A stretch of 64,000 nucleotides of DNA from JAIXWP01 sp041391745 (GTDB taxonomy: Bacteria > Bacteroidota > Bacteroidia > Flavobacteriales_D > Sanyastnellaceae). Location of the stretch: NCBI GenBank assembly GCA_041391745.1, contig JAWKNK010000010.1, positions 1 to 64,000 of the forward strand. Direction: 5' to 3'. The position numbers were made by a program, and so were the translations under genes. Numbering within the stretch: position 1 is the stretch's first letter; each line of letters starts with the position of its first letter. The notes beneath the pieces are model-generated. The model was given only the letters and a program-made list of their open reading frames with translations, was not told the DNA's origin and made no database searches. This document shows, piece after piece, positions 41,951 through 51,532 of this stretch.

Positions 41951-42514
41951 ATGATTGAAACGCTCTCCAAGCCTTGGCCATGGTATGTGGCTGGTGCCAT
42001 CATCGGACTTATTGTTCCGGCCTTGCTTTTTCTAGGCAACAAACACTTTGGTATCAGTGCCAATTTGCGTCACGCTTGTGCCGCCTGTTTACCTGCTAAT
42101 ATTCCATTCTTCAAGTACGATTGGAAGAAAGAAATTTGGAATTTCTTTTTTGTAATTGGAATTTTTATTGGAGCTATTATAGCCGTTAATTTTCTACAAT
42201 CGCCAGAGCCGATAGAAGTACATGCCAACTTGAAGGCTGCGCTTGCTGAATACAACATCAACAGCTACGAAGGCCTGGTACCTGCTGATTTGTTTTCATT
42301 TGAATCGTTATTTACACTTCGTGGATTTGTAATGATGATTTTAGGTGGATTCCTTGTAGGTTTTGGAGCTCGCTATGCTGGTGGATGCACTAGTGGTCAC
42401 GCAATCATGGGTCTTAGCGACTTACAGTGGCCTTCTCTTGTAGCTACCATTATGTTTATGGTTGGTGGTTTTATTATGACCAATCTTCTTCTCCCATTTA
42501 TTCTAGCACTTTAA
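41951..42514 (+). CDS. YeeE/YedE-type transporter subunit 1
   Basis: 187 residues from MIETLSKPWPWYVAGAIIGL (41951), about four to five membrane segments. GARYAGGCTSGHAIMGLSDL is the YeeE/YedE signature with the conserved Cys; a second Cys pair, HACAACLP, lies near residue 40. The family imports thiosulfate or other sulfur species through Cys-lined paths. Works with the adjacent paralogue. Confidence 0.9.
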   Translation: MIETLSKPWPWYVAGAIIGLIVPALLFLGNKHFGISANLRHACAACLPANIPFFKYDWKKEIWNFFFVIGIFIGAIIAVNFLQSPEPIEVHANLKAALAEYNINSYEGLVPADLFSFESLFTLRGFVMMILGGFLVGFGARYAGGCTSGHAIMGLSDLQWPSLVATIMFMVGGFIMTNLLLPFILAL

Positions 42515-42526
42515 AAATTGACGAAC

Positions 42527-43057
42527 ATGAATATGCAAATCCCAAATACGGATACTGTAGAACAACTTCATCAAGAAGCAGTGGATCATGAAGTAAGAGC
42601 GCAAGACACAATGTGCGTTAATGAATCGCAATTGAAACACCCATGGTGGTATAATTTCAAATATTCCATAGTAGGTGCTGTTTTCGGAATTGTATTCATC
42701 AAGGCAGAAATTGTGTCATGGTTTAGGATTCAAGAAATGTTTCGATTGCAGAGTTTCCATATGTATGGTGTAATCGGCACTGCAGTTGTAGTCGGTGCTA
42801 TTTCCGTTTACTTAATCAAGAAATTTAAAGCAAAGTCGATATATGGTGAACCGATTGAATTTACCCCTAAGAAATTCAATAAAGGTCAAATCTTTGGAGG
42901 GCTTGCTTTTGGATTAGGCTGGGCCATGACAGGTGCTTGTCCCGGACCTTTATTCGCACAAATTGGAAGTGGTGCTCTAGTGATCGGTGTTACGCTTTTG
43001 AGCGCAATTGCGGGCACTTGGGTTTACGGAAAATTCCGTGAAAAACTTCCTCATTAA
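42527..43057 (+). CDS. YeeE/YedE-type (DUF6691-like) transporter subunit 2
   Basis: 176 residues from MNMQIPNTDTVEQL (42527); the TTG at 42518 adds three residues. Membrane protein with the motif FGGLAFGLGWAMTGACPGPL containing the conserved Cys of the second half of YeeE-type transporters. The first and second halves are encoded by separate genes here, 12 bp apart, as is common in Bacteroidota. Confidence 0.9.
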   Translation: MNMQIPNTDTVEQLHQEAVDHEVRAQDTMCVNESQLKHPWWYNFKYSIVGAVFGIVFIKAEIVSWFRIQEMFRLQSFHMYGVIGTAVVVGAISVYLIKKFKAKSIYGEPIEFTPKKFNKGQIFGGLAFGLGWAMTGACPGPLFAQIGSGALVIGVTLLSAIAGTWVYGKFREKLPH

Positions 43058-43120
43058 TTGATTAAATTCACGTGGTCAAACTATTGCCATGAGATTTAAT
43101 ATTCAGTTTATATGATGATG

Positions 43121-43152
43121 AAGGCTGCTGCAGAAATGTCGCAGCCTTTTTT
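43121..43152 (+). terminator. Intrinsic terminator before cydA
   Basis: AAGGCTGC pairs with GCAGCCTT across a 12-nt loop, followed directly by TTTTTTT. It lies only 16 bp before the cydA ATG. It ends the YeeE transcript or acts as an attenuator for cydAB. Confidence 0.8.
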
Positions 43153-43167
43153 TATAAAATTAAAATT

Positions 43168-44511
43168 ATGGATGTAGAAATATTATCGCGAATTCAATTC
43201 GCATTTACAGTGGCTTTTCATTACATCTACCCTCCACTAAGCATTGGTGTTGGTCTTGGACTAGTAATTATGGAAGGGCTTTATCTAAAAACGGGAAATA
43301 AAGTCTATGAAAACATGACGCGTTTTTGGATAAAAATCTTCGCATTGATTTTCGGTATTGGTGTGGCCACTGGTATTATTATGGAGTTTGAATTCGGCAC
43401 CAATTGGGCCACTTATTCAAAGTATGTAGGAGATATTTTCGGAAGCGCACTAGCAGCCGAGGGCATATTTGCATTTGCGCTGGAAAGCGGATTTTTAGGC
43501 GTCCTAATTTTTGGATGGAACAAGGTGAGTCCGAGAGTGCATTTCATATCAACTATCATGGTATTTTTTGGTAGCCTCTTCAGTGCTGTTTGGATTGTGG
43601 TGGCCAATAGTTGGCAGCAAACGCCAGCGGGCTTTCACATAGTTGGTGAAGGCATGAATGCCCGAGCAGAAATTGTTGACTTCTGGCAAATGGTGTTCAA
43701 TCCTTCCAGCATGGATCGATTGATGCACGTATGGTTAGGCTCGTTGTTGGCAGGAGCATTTCTGATAATAAGCGTGAGTGCTTGGTATCTCTACAACAAT
43801 AAACACATTGAAATTTCTAAGAAGAGTTTTAAAATCGGATTGGTAATCGCAATAGTAGCATCACTTTCACAATTGCTAAGTGGCCACAGCAGCGCAGACG
43901 GTGTAGCGCACAATCAACCTGCTAAACTGGCCGCAATGGAGGGGCATTATGATACGCTTGCTCCTGCTCCAATGTATTTAGTGGGTTGGGTAAATAAGAA
44001 AGAAGAAACAACAGCCGGAATTGCCATACCTGGCGGATTATCCTTTTTGGTGCATGGAGATTTCGAAGAACCTGTGAGAGGACTTAAATCCTTTCCCGTT
44101 GAAGACCGACCTCAAAATCCAAATGGTGTATTTCAATTTTACCACATCATGATCGCCATCGGAATGATGCTCATTGCACTTTCACTTTGGGGAGCGTACT
44201 TGTGGTGGAAAGGAAAATTATTTACAAATAAAAAAATTCTTCTAGTATTCGTGTGGGCTGTTTTGCTCCCGCAAGTAGCCAATCAAAGTGGATGGTTTGC
44301 GGCAGAAATGGGGCGTCAGCCTTGGGTAGTGTACGGCCTACTTCGCACATCCGACGCGCTTTCCAATACGGTAAAAGCCAATCAAGTTTGGTTTTCGCTA
44401 ATAATGTTTACAGCGGTTTATGCACTCCTTCTTGTTTTATTTCTCTATCTTTTAAATAAGAAAATTACTCACGGACCAGAAAAACTAGAATCAAAAACAG
44501 AAGCGCTATGA
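43168..44511 (+). CDS. cydA: Cytochrome bd quinol oxidase subunit I
   Basis: 447 residues, nine predicted membrane segments. Motifs include VAFHYIYPPLSIG (heme b595 ligand His near residue 18), EGIFAFALESGFLG, a short Q-loop, and GRQPW with the following VVYGLLRT. The short Q-loop places it in the CIO-type group common in Bacteroidota. Oxidises quinol and reduces O2; bd oxidases resist sulfide, which fits the sulfur cluster upstream. Overlaps cydB by four bases. Confidence 0.96.
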   Translation: MDVEILSRIQFAFTVAFHYIYPPLSIGVGLGLVIMEGLYLKTGNKVYENMTRFWIKIFALIFGIGVATGIIMEFEFGTNWATYSKYVGDIFGSALAAEGIFAFALESGFLGVLIFGWNKVSPRVHFISTIMVFFGSLFSAVWIVVANSWQQTPAGFHIVGEGMNARAEIVDFWQMVFNPSSMDRLMHVWLGSLLAGAFLIISVSAWYLYNNKHIEISKKSFKIGLVIAIVASLSQLLSGHSSADGVAHNQPAKLAAMEGHYDTLAPAPMYLVGWVNKKEETTAGIAIPGGLSFLVHGDFEEPVRGLKSFPVEDRPQNPNGVFQFYHIMIAIGMMLIALSLWGAYLWWKGKLFTNKKILLVFVWAVLLPQVANQSGWFAAEMGRQPWVVYGLLRTSDALSNTVKANQVWFSLIMFTAVYALLLVLFLYLLNKKITHGPEKLESKTEAL

Positions 44512-45542
44512 TGGAAGCATTATCAAACGATTTAACCACTTGGTGGTTTTTAGTATTCGGAGGAGTAATTTCTGGATACGCGATACTTGATGGGTTTGAT
44601 TTAGGAGCGGCATCACTTCATCTTTTTCTCAAAAAGGAAGAAAGCAGAAGAATCGCTTTGAACGCTATCGGTCCCGTATGGGATGGAAATGAAGTATGGC
44701 TAGTGATTGGTGGAGGAGCACTTTTTGCTGGATTCCCAATTGCGTATGCAGCCATATTCTCTGCTTTTTATATTCCCTTTATGATATTTATGATGGCGCT
44801 GATCTTCCGGGCTGTGTCTATCGAGTTTAGAAGTAAAGAGCCAATGCTTTGGTGGAGAAAAATGTGGGACGTCAGCTATTCAATTGCTGGCATCGTTATT
44901 ACATTTTCACTTGGCCTCATGCTGGGCAACATTGCACAAGGCATTCCGCTTAATGAGAACCTAGAATTTGAAGGCAGTTTTCTCTACTTCATTAATCCCT
45001 TTGCGTTGCTGGTTGCTGTAACCACACTTGCGCTGTTTATGATGCACGGAGCCATATATCTAGCCATGAAAACGGAAAAACGACTTTATGTGAAATTGAC
45101 AATGCTCGCCAAGAAATTTACTATTTTCTTCCTTGTTTCATTTTCACTTACAAGTATTTACGCGTTCTTGTACATTCCGCATCTCAGTGATCGCATCGGA
45201 GAAAACCCCTCCTACTTTGTATTTCCTATGATCATGATTCTCGCGATTGCTAATATCCCTCGCAACCTGAACAAAGGAAACTATGGGTACGCATTTATCA
45301 GCTCATCAATTACCATTGCTAGTTTATTGATTTCCGTGGCGTTCGAAATCTTCCCTTACCTCGTTTATAATCCAGAAAACCCGGAAAATAGCATCACTAT
45401 TTACAACGCAGCAGCGTCAGCCAAAACCACTGAACTACTGCTAATTATCGCCGCAATCGGAACACCTTTGGTAGCCGCTTATACGCTATTTGTTTTTTGG
45501 ACTTTCAAAGGAAAAGTGAAGCTCGACGAAATGAGCTACTGA
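44508..45542 (+). CDS. cydB: Cytochrome bd quinol oxidase subunit II
   Basis: 344 residues, about eight to nine membrane helices, with FVLSGYAILDGFDLG-like start (GGVISGYAILDGFDLGAA), NAIGPVWDGNEVWLVIGGGA and FEIFPYLVYNPENPENSITI. Complete in length; partner of cydA, co-translated through the ATGATGG overlap. No cydX-like gene was recognised downstream. Confidence 0.95.
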   Translation: MMEALSNDLTTWWFLVFGGVISGYAILDGFDLGAASLHLFLKKEESRRIALNAIGPVWDGNEVWLVIGGGALFAGFPIAYAAIFSAFYIPFMIFMMALIFRAVSIEFRSKEPMLWWRKMWDVSYSIAGIVITFSLGLMLGNIAQGIPLNENLEFEGSFLYFINPFALLVAVTTLALFMMHGAIYLAMKTEKRLYVKLTMLAKKFTIFFLVSFSLTSIYAFLYIPHLSDRIGENPSYFVFPMIMILAIANIPRNLNKGNYGYAFISSSITIASLLISVAFEIFPYLVYNPENPENSITIYNAAASAKTTELLLIIAAIGTPLVAAYTLFVFWTFKGKVKLDEMSY

Positions 45543-45641
45543 GATTTCTTGCAGCTTGATTTTCAGTGAAATTTGTGTAGGGAGAATTTTGGGAGTATAC
45601 TTGCGTGAGAGCTAATTATTCTTGAGAATCGCGAGTTGTTT

Positions 45642-48152
45642 ATGAATTTCCTGGCGAAATTGAAATTTTTCTTTGTAATACTTCTATTAACTACAATAGG
45701 AGGCGCTCGTGTATTGGCTCAAGATAAATCATCTGAAGATTCCCTTCGAAGCTTATTAAAGTTTACTACAGAACCTAAAAAATACATCAGCCTTGAAATT
45801 GAGATTGCGAATCTTTACAAAAACAGCATTCCTGATTCTGTATTAACAATCGCTGAAAGAGTATTAGAAAGATCCAAAAAAATCAACAATCAAGAACAAT
45901 ATGCGATCGGCTTGAGACTCAAAGCTCAAGCACTCTCTGATATTGGTCCTTACCAGGAAGCAATGATGCTGCTTGAGGAAGCTATAAGCATCAATGAAGC
46001 TGTAGGTGCCGACAAAGAATTAGCGAAGTGTTTGAATAACATGGGACTCATTTATTACAATCTTGGCAACTATGATGAATCTCTAGAAAATCTTCTTAAG
46101 GCATTAAAAATTAGAGAGAAAAAAAATGATGTCAAAGAGTTAGCTGGAAGCTACAATAACATCGGCATGGTTTACAACATGCGTAAAATGCCTGATGAAG
46201 CGCTCGAATACTATAATAAAGCGCTCGACATTCACAAAGAACTCGAAAGTCAAACAGGGCAAGCACAGGTATATAACAATATAGCACTTGTTTACGAGGA
46301 GATACAAGATCTCGACAAGTCATTAGAATACTATTCTATGGCTTTAGAACTCGTTCAAGATCAAGATGATTTATTCGGACAATCACTAATTCTCTCGAAC
46401 ATTGGCGGCGTTTATGGTCAAAAGGGAAACTTGAATAAATCAGAAGAGTTCTATAATCGAGCTATTGAAATTCAACACCAGATAAGTCATTACTGGGGCC
46501 TCGCCTATTCGTACAAAGGATTATCAAATATTTATGCGATAAAGAAAAATTATTCCACGGCAATTGAATACGCGAAGACAAGTCTTGAAATTGGAGAGAC
46601 TTTAGATGCAAAAATGATAATTGCAGAGACGAGTTCCATTCTTTACGACATCTATAAAGAGATGGGAGACTATCGTAATGCACTAGTATTTCATGAGAAA
46701 TTTAAAATGTTTTCAGATAGCATTGCAAGTGAAGAAACTCAATCGCAGCTGATAAAATTAGAAACTGAGTTCAAAATGAACAAACAGTTGGAAGACTTGC
46801 AAAAAGAGCAAGACTTAAAAGAAGAAAAATTAAAGGAAAAAGCGAAAGTGGATATGTATTGGCGCGTCTTTCTAATTATTGCCATCATACTTATACTTTC
46901 ATTTTCAATTTATCTTTATTTCAATAGAAACAAGCTGCGCGAAGCCACAGCTATTGCAGAACAAGCAAGTATTGCCAAATCTGAATTTGTAACCAACATG
47001 AGTCATGAAATCAGAACGCCATTAAATGCCGTTATTGGTTTCTCCGATTTATTGTTGCGCACCAAGATGGAAGAAACGCAACATCAGTATGCCACTACCA
47101 TCTCACAATCTGCGCAAAGTCTTCTTTCTATTGTAAATGACATTCTAGATTTCTCTAAAATTGAATCTGGAAAAATGGAATTGAGCAAATGACGAACCAA
47201 TTTGATTGAACTCAAAAATCAAATTAGTTCTATTATGTCATACCAAGCCAGCGAAAAATTTAGAATTAAAGTTTGTTGCTGGAGAAGGCATCAAAGTTTG
47301 TTTGAGTCGATGAGATTCGTTTGAGACAGGTCCTACTCAATTTGATTTCTAATGCAATCAAGTTTACTAAAGAAGGCTCCATTTCTATAAAAATTGAATT
47401 GCTCCGTAAGACTACGGATGACAAGGGACTTTTCAGGTTTTCCGTTATTGACACCGGCGAAGGAATTGCTCCGAGCAACCAAAAGCGCATTACGAAGTAT
47501 TTTCTCCAGCGGATGCCAGCACATCTAAAAAGTTTGGAGGAACGGGCCTAGGTCTTACCATTAGCAATAAGCTTCTGGCATTGATGAATACCAATTTGAA
47601 ATTAGAGAGTATTCCAGGAAAGGGAAGTATTTTCTATTTCGATGTCACATTACCGGGACAGTTCAGTACCATTTTAGATCAAAGGAGAATGGAACGAAAT
47701 TGAGAGAATTGCCAAGGATGTTCAGGAAGGCGACATTCACAAAACCGAGACGGGAAGGTCGCGATATACCATTCTCATTGCCGAGGATAATCCTGTGAAC
47801 TTGCTGCTCGCTCAAACTCTTGTGCGAGATGTGCTTCCTGAAGCGAAAGATATCCTCGTAGCTTCCAATGGGTACGAAGCAAGTGATATCTACAAAAGTC
47901 ATAGCATCGATATACTTATGGACGTTCAAATGCCAGAGTTGAATGGATATAAACTATTCTCTCATCGATTTAGAATCAGGTTCAGGAAATGAAAGCGTTA
48001 TTTCAATGCATAGCACAGTTAATGGTAAGAAAAGTATGAAAGATATTGGTTTGGGAGAATATTACAAAATTGACAATCATCTCTATGCAATTAGTAATTT
48101 CCTTTCTAACTACTACTTTCTGACCATAGGTGAGATAAAATTGAAAAATTAA
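45642..48152 (+). pseudogene. Hybrid histidine kinase with TPR sensor, interrupted
   Basis: From ATG 45642 an intact 516-residue stretch has a signal peptide, six to seven TPR repeats (SLENLLKALKIREKKNDVKE and similar), a membrane helix (VFLIIAIILILSFSIYLYF) and a HisKA domain (SHEIRTPLNAVIGFSDLLL, His near residue 452). A TGA at 47190 ends it. The remainder is recognisable in shifting frames: ATPase motifs (LLNLISNAIKFTKEGSISIK; FGGTGLGLTISNKLL) and a receiver domain (ILIAEDNPVNLLLAQTLV, LMDVQMPELNGY) that is cut short after NGY. The tail 47943-48152 (IDLESGSGNESVIS) may be the start of an Hpt domain. Several shifts plus a deletion suggest a decayed gene. Confidence 0.78.
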
Positions 48153-48155
48153 ACT

Positions 48156-48839
48156 CTACTTAAAAACCTCGTCTTTAATCCCTTTGTTGATTACATATGA
48201 GGTTAGGTCGATGGTGATTTTACCTTGTTTTTGCTCCTTTTCATTTTCCTTTTTGTCAGATTTTTTATTCAAATCTGTAGCCACACCCTTAGGGATTTTG
48301 AACTTCTTTACATCAACAGTAAAAATCAATTGATCGGGCAAACCCCAAGATTTTTGACTACCATATTTATATTCAACTGTCACAGTACCGCTACTACGCG
48401 TAGTGGTCTGTGACTTTATTACGATATCATTCACGGGGTCAATCCACAACTTCGACAACACCAAATCGGATGTATCACTTTTAGGAAAAATGGAAACCAA
48501 TTCAGTCGCAATTCCATTCACCGTTTCTTTCATCATGTAAATCGCGGTGTATGAATTTTTATCTGCTAACAGTTTTGAAATATCATTAAAACCTTGCTTT
48601 GGAACAATTGCAATTCCCTTTGCATCTATTTTAATTTTATCTTTTTGCTTAAAATAAATCGTTGCTTTGGAAGGCAAGATTTTCACCATCGGAATATCTG
48701 AAGTAATTAAAGCTTCGACTTTGTAATCTTTAACCTTCTGCATTTTCAACACTATTCCGCTAAGCAATGCGTCTGCATCTTGCGCGTATGACGCAAAACT
48801 TAAAATTGAAAATAGAAGTAATGAGGTCAACTTTCTCAT
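48156..48839 (-). CDS. LolA-fold outer membrane lipoprotein-sorting-like protein
   Basis: 227 residues, signal peptide ending ASYAQ. Residues about 20-210 follow the LolA/LolB half-barrel pattern (ADALLSGIVLKMQKVKDYKV, KATIYFKQKDKIKIDAKG, SDLVLSKLWIDPVNDIVIKS), common in periplasmic proteins next to ABC systems in Bacteroidota. A Lys/Glu-rich linker precedes the last strand. Overlaps the permease gene by four bases, so it is the third member of the ABC operon. Confidence 0.72.
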   Translation of the reverse strand: MRKLTSLLLFSILSFASYAQDADALLSGIVLKMQKVKDYKVEALITSDIPMVKILPSKATIYFKQKDKIKIDAKGIAIVPKQGFNDISKLLADKNSYTAIYMMKETVNGIATELVSIFPKSDTSDLVLSKLWIDPVNDIVIKSQTTTRSSGTVTVEYKYGSQKSWGLPDQLIFTVDVKKFKIPKGVATDLNKKSDKKENEKEQKQGKITIDLTSYVINKGIKDEVFK

Positions 48840-49678
48840 GACTTGATATCCTTTTTATTGAATTGAAATAAAGCGATTGAAATAAAAATCACATTGTGCA
48901 CCAAAAGAATGATCGACGATTCTTTGATTACGTCCCAAGGCAAAGGATCTTCAAAAAAGCTTCGCCAAGCAATCATATGCGTTGTAAATAAGAACGGCTT
49001 AATCGGATCAAAAATGGTAACGTCTAATGTTCCTATTATTGTAAATAGAATAATAATGGCCATGGTTGTTACGATGGGACCGATTGAATTCTCTGAAAAA
49101 CATGACAGCATAATAGACAAAGAAGAAACAGTGAGCAGCGCTAAAAACGCTACACCGAAAGCACCAACGTATCTCCAGTTCACATCCATCTCCTTAATAA
49201 TCACCAAGCCGTCACTATTGAGCACCATGATATCGCCCACACCAAACATGAGTTTGCCAACGATTACCGCCAATATTCCGAGCCAGATAACTATCAGCAA
49301 TGTGTAAACTGCTCCCGCAAGAAATTTCGAAAGCAACATCGTGCGCCTTGAAATAGGTTTCGTTAGCAGCATGCGAATAGTTCCCATGGCCGCTTCTCCC
49401 GAAACTAGGTCTCCAGTGACCAGAGCGACTAGTAAAGGAATATGAATCACGAGCATTTGAAGCACGATAAACGCCACCAAATTCCCGTTCATAATATTCC
49501 CCTCAAAAGAAAGCGTTTGCTCAAATGAAGCCGTTACAAATGAAATAAACGACATCCCATCTGCTTTCAGCGCGAATAATATCACAGCCACCAAAACGGT
49601 GATAGCTACTAACCCCAAGTAACTACGAGGTTTAGCAGCTATTTTGATAAACTCATTCCAAGTACTTTTTAGCAACAT
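48836..49678 (-). CDS. ABC-2 type transporter permease
   Basis: 280 residues with six predicted membrane helices; the segment GDLVSGEAAMGTIRMLLTKPISRRTML is the ABC-2 (NatB/YtrF-like) signature after helix two. Located 16 bp after the ATPase gene; ATPase, permease and LolA-like protein form one operon. Substrate unknown; such small exporters are often linked to antibiotic or lipid export. Confidence 0.88.
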   Translation of the reverse strand: MLLKSTWNEFIKIAAKPRSYLGLVAITVLVAVILFALKADGMSFISFVTASFEQTLSFEGNIMNGNLVAFIVLQMLVIHIPLLVALVTGDLVSGEAAMGTIRMLLTKPISRRTMLLSKFLAGAVYTLLIVIWLGILAVIVGKLMFGVGDIMVLNSDGLVIIKEMDVNWRYVGAFGVAFLALLTVSSLSIMLSCFSENSIGPIVTTMAIIILFTIIGTLDVTIFDPIKPFLFTTHMIAWRSFFEDPLPWDVIKESSIILLVHNVIFISIALFQFNKKDIKS

Positions 49679-49694
49679 ATGACTTGATTTCTTA

Positions 49695-50596
49695 TTAATT
49701 GATAATGCGAATGAAGTAGTCTTCCAATTTACGCTTCGACTCTACACCATATATCAAAACATCATTTTCAGTAAGCGATTTAATAATGGAAGGCAGCGCT
49801 TCACGACTCGTGGCAAATTCGAGCGTGTTGTCATCTTTATTTTCTTTCACCTTATCGCTCCAACCATTCAAAATTCTTAAGGCTTTTCCGCTGTCTTGCA
49901 CTTCCATTCGCACCACAAGTTCTTGCTCGTTTAAAAGCTTCGACACCTCCCCTTCCGTCACCGTTTGTCCTTTATTGATAATCACCATCCTGTTGGCAAT
50001 GATTTCTATTTCCGACAATTGGTGTGACGAAAGCAACACTGTTTTATTCTTCTCATTTTTCAATTGTAAAATGAGATTTCTAACATCAATAATTCCTTGA
50101 GGATCTAAACCTGTTGTGGGTTCATCCAGAATGATCAATTCAGGATCATGAATGAGCGTTTGTGCAATTCCCAAACGTTGCTTCATCCCGTGCGAAAATC
50201 CACTCACCTTGTCGCGTTCTCTGCCCTTCAATCCCACAAATTCTAACATCGCGTGGATATCGTATTTCGCGGTGGAAGCGCCCGAAATTCTCGCAAAAAT
50301 TTCAAGATTTTTTTCTGCAGATAAATACTTATAGAAATCAGGTTTTTCGATGATACAGCCTATTTGACGAAGTATTGCTTCTCGATGTGTGCTCAACGAC
50401 TTGCCGAACAATTTTATATCACCACTTGTGGGATGAATAAGCGACAGGAGACATCGAATAGTAGTACTTTTTCCAGCACCATTAGGCCTCAGAAAACCAA
50501 AACATCTCCCTTATAAACGTCGAATGATACGTCTTTTACCGCTTGAAAATCGCCAAACGTCTTCGCGAGATGTTTGACTTCAATAATTTTTTCCAT
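49695..50596 (-). CDS. ABC transporter ATPase (frameshifted in the Walker A region)
   Basis: About 300 residues. ATG at 50596 reads MEKIIEVKHLAKTFGDFQAV, VKDVSFDVYKGDVLVF and hits a TGA; one base shift near 50490 gives FLRPNGAGKSTTIRCLLSLI, the Walker A, and continues to the end. Signature KVSGFSHGMKQRLGIAQTLI, Walker B ELIILDEPTTGLDP, H-loop VLLSSHQLSE are all intact. The shift falls at a GGTTTTC run and is likely a sequence error. A TATCTTCG near -7 box lies about 17 bp upstream. Confidence 0.85.
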
Positions 50597-50705
50597 AAAT
50601 GAAAACTCTTCCGAAGATAAGAGCAAACAGCTACTCTAAAAGTTCATTTTTCACAATAAAATTAAAGAAATAACTACCTTGCGCCCCGAATCAACACACA
50701 CTACT

Positions 50706-51260
50706 ATGAGCATCTCTCAAGCATTAAAAGACCGCAGTAATGGCATGTGCGAATTGTGCGCTGCCAACGAAGCAAATATTGAATTTACAGTAAGTCCAAA
50801 ATCAGACGAAACCATCGATCACCAAGTGGCTCTATGTGAGCAATGTTCTTCCAAAATGGGCGACACCAATGAAGGATTTTATTGGAGATGTTTGGAAGGC
50901 AGCATCTGGAGTCCCTACCCAAGTGTTCAGGCACTTTCTTACCGACTTTTGAATGATTTCGCGGCTGAAAGCTGGGCAGCAGACGCCATGAACGGCGTTG
51001 AACTCGATGAGTCGGTAGTACAATGGGCATTGACTTCAGACAAACCCATGCAACACATCGATGCATTTGGAAACGTATTAAACAACGGCGACAATGTGGT
51101 GCTCACCCAAGCGCTAGACGTTAAAGGAACCAACTTTACAGCATCTAAAGGCACAGTAGTGAAACGCATCAAGCTCATTCATGATAATGCGGAACAAATC
51201 GAAGGCAAGATCAACGAGCAGTCGATTATTATTTTGACGAAGTATGTGAAGAAGAACTAG
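50706..51260 (+). CDS. phnA: PhnA-family zinc-ribbon protein
   Basis: 184 residues from MSISQALKDRSNGMCELC (50706). A zinc ribbon uses C15/C18 and C44/C47; the C-terminal PhnA domain reads AFGNVLNNGDNVVLTQALDV and KGTVVKRIKLIHDNAEQIEG, an SH3-like barrel. Despite the historic name it is not a phosphonoacetate hydrolase in most bacteria, and its role is unknown. The alternative start at 50679 adds nine residues. Confidence 0.9.
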   Translation: MSISQALKDRSNGMCELCAANEANIEFTVSPKSDETIDHQVALCEQCSSKMGDTNEGFYWRCLEGSIWSPYPSVQALSYRLLNDFAAESWAADAMNGVELDESVVQWALTSDKPMQHIDAFGNVLNNGDNVVLTQALDVKGTNFTASKGTVVKRIKLIHDNAEQIEGKINEQSIIILTKYVKKN

Positions 51261-51267
51261 CGGAGGA

Positions 51268-51366
51268 GAGTTTGGAGTTGGGAGTCGGGAGTTGGGGGAA
51301 TGGGGTTGGGAGATTGGAGTTGGGAGTTGGGAGATGGGAGTTGGGAGATGGGAGATGGAAGATGGA
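51268..51366 (+). repeat. G-rich GGGAGTTGGGAGAT tandem repeat
   Basis: About 100 bp of GGGAGTTGGGAG and ATGGGAGATGG words, all G-rich on the plus strand, containing many closely spaced GGG runs. It lies just after phnA; no gene reads through it with any support. Confidence 0.85.
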
Positions 51367-51532
51367 ATTAGCTTCGGGCCCTCGAGCGTAAGCGTTAGCG
51401 TAGCGAGAGGCCGTGCTGTGCGAAACCTTCGTGTACTTCGTGCATTCTTTGTGCGCTTTGTGGTTAAAAAAAACACACAATAAAAAAGATGATCTTACGT
51501 TTAGGCGCTTTCTTAAAAAACGACTCTTCAGA

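Noticed and set aside
43058..43071. FNR-like site (TTGATTAAATTCAC) upstream of cydA
   Set aside because: Right half-site is poor and no TTTG box lies at the 36-38 bp spacing used by the other operators.
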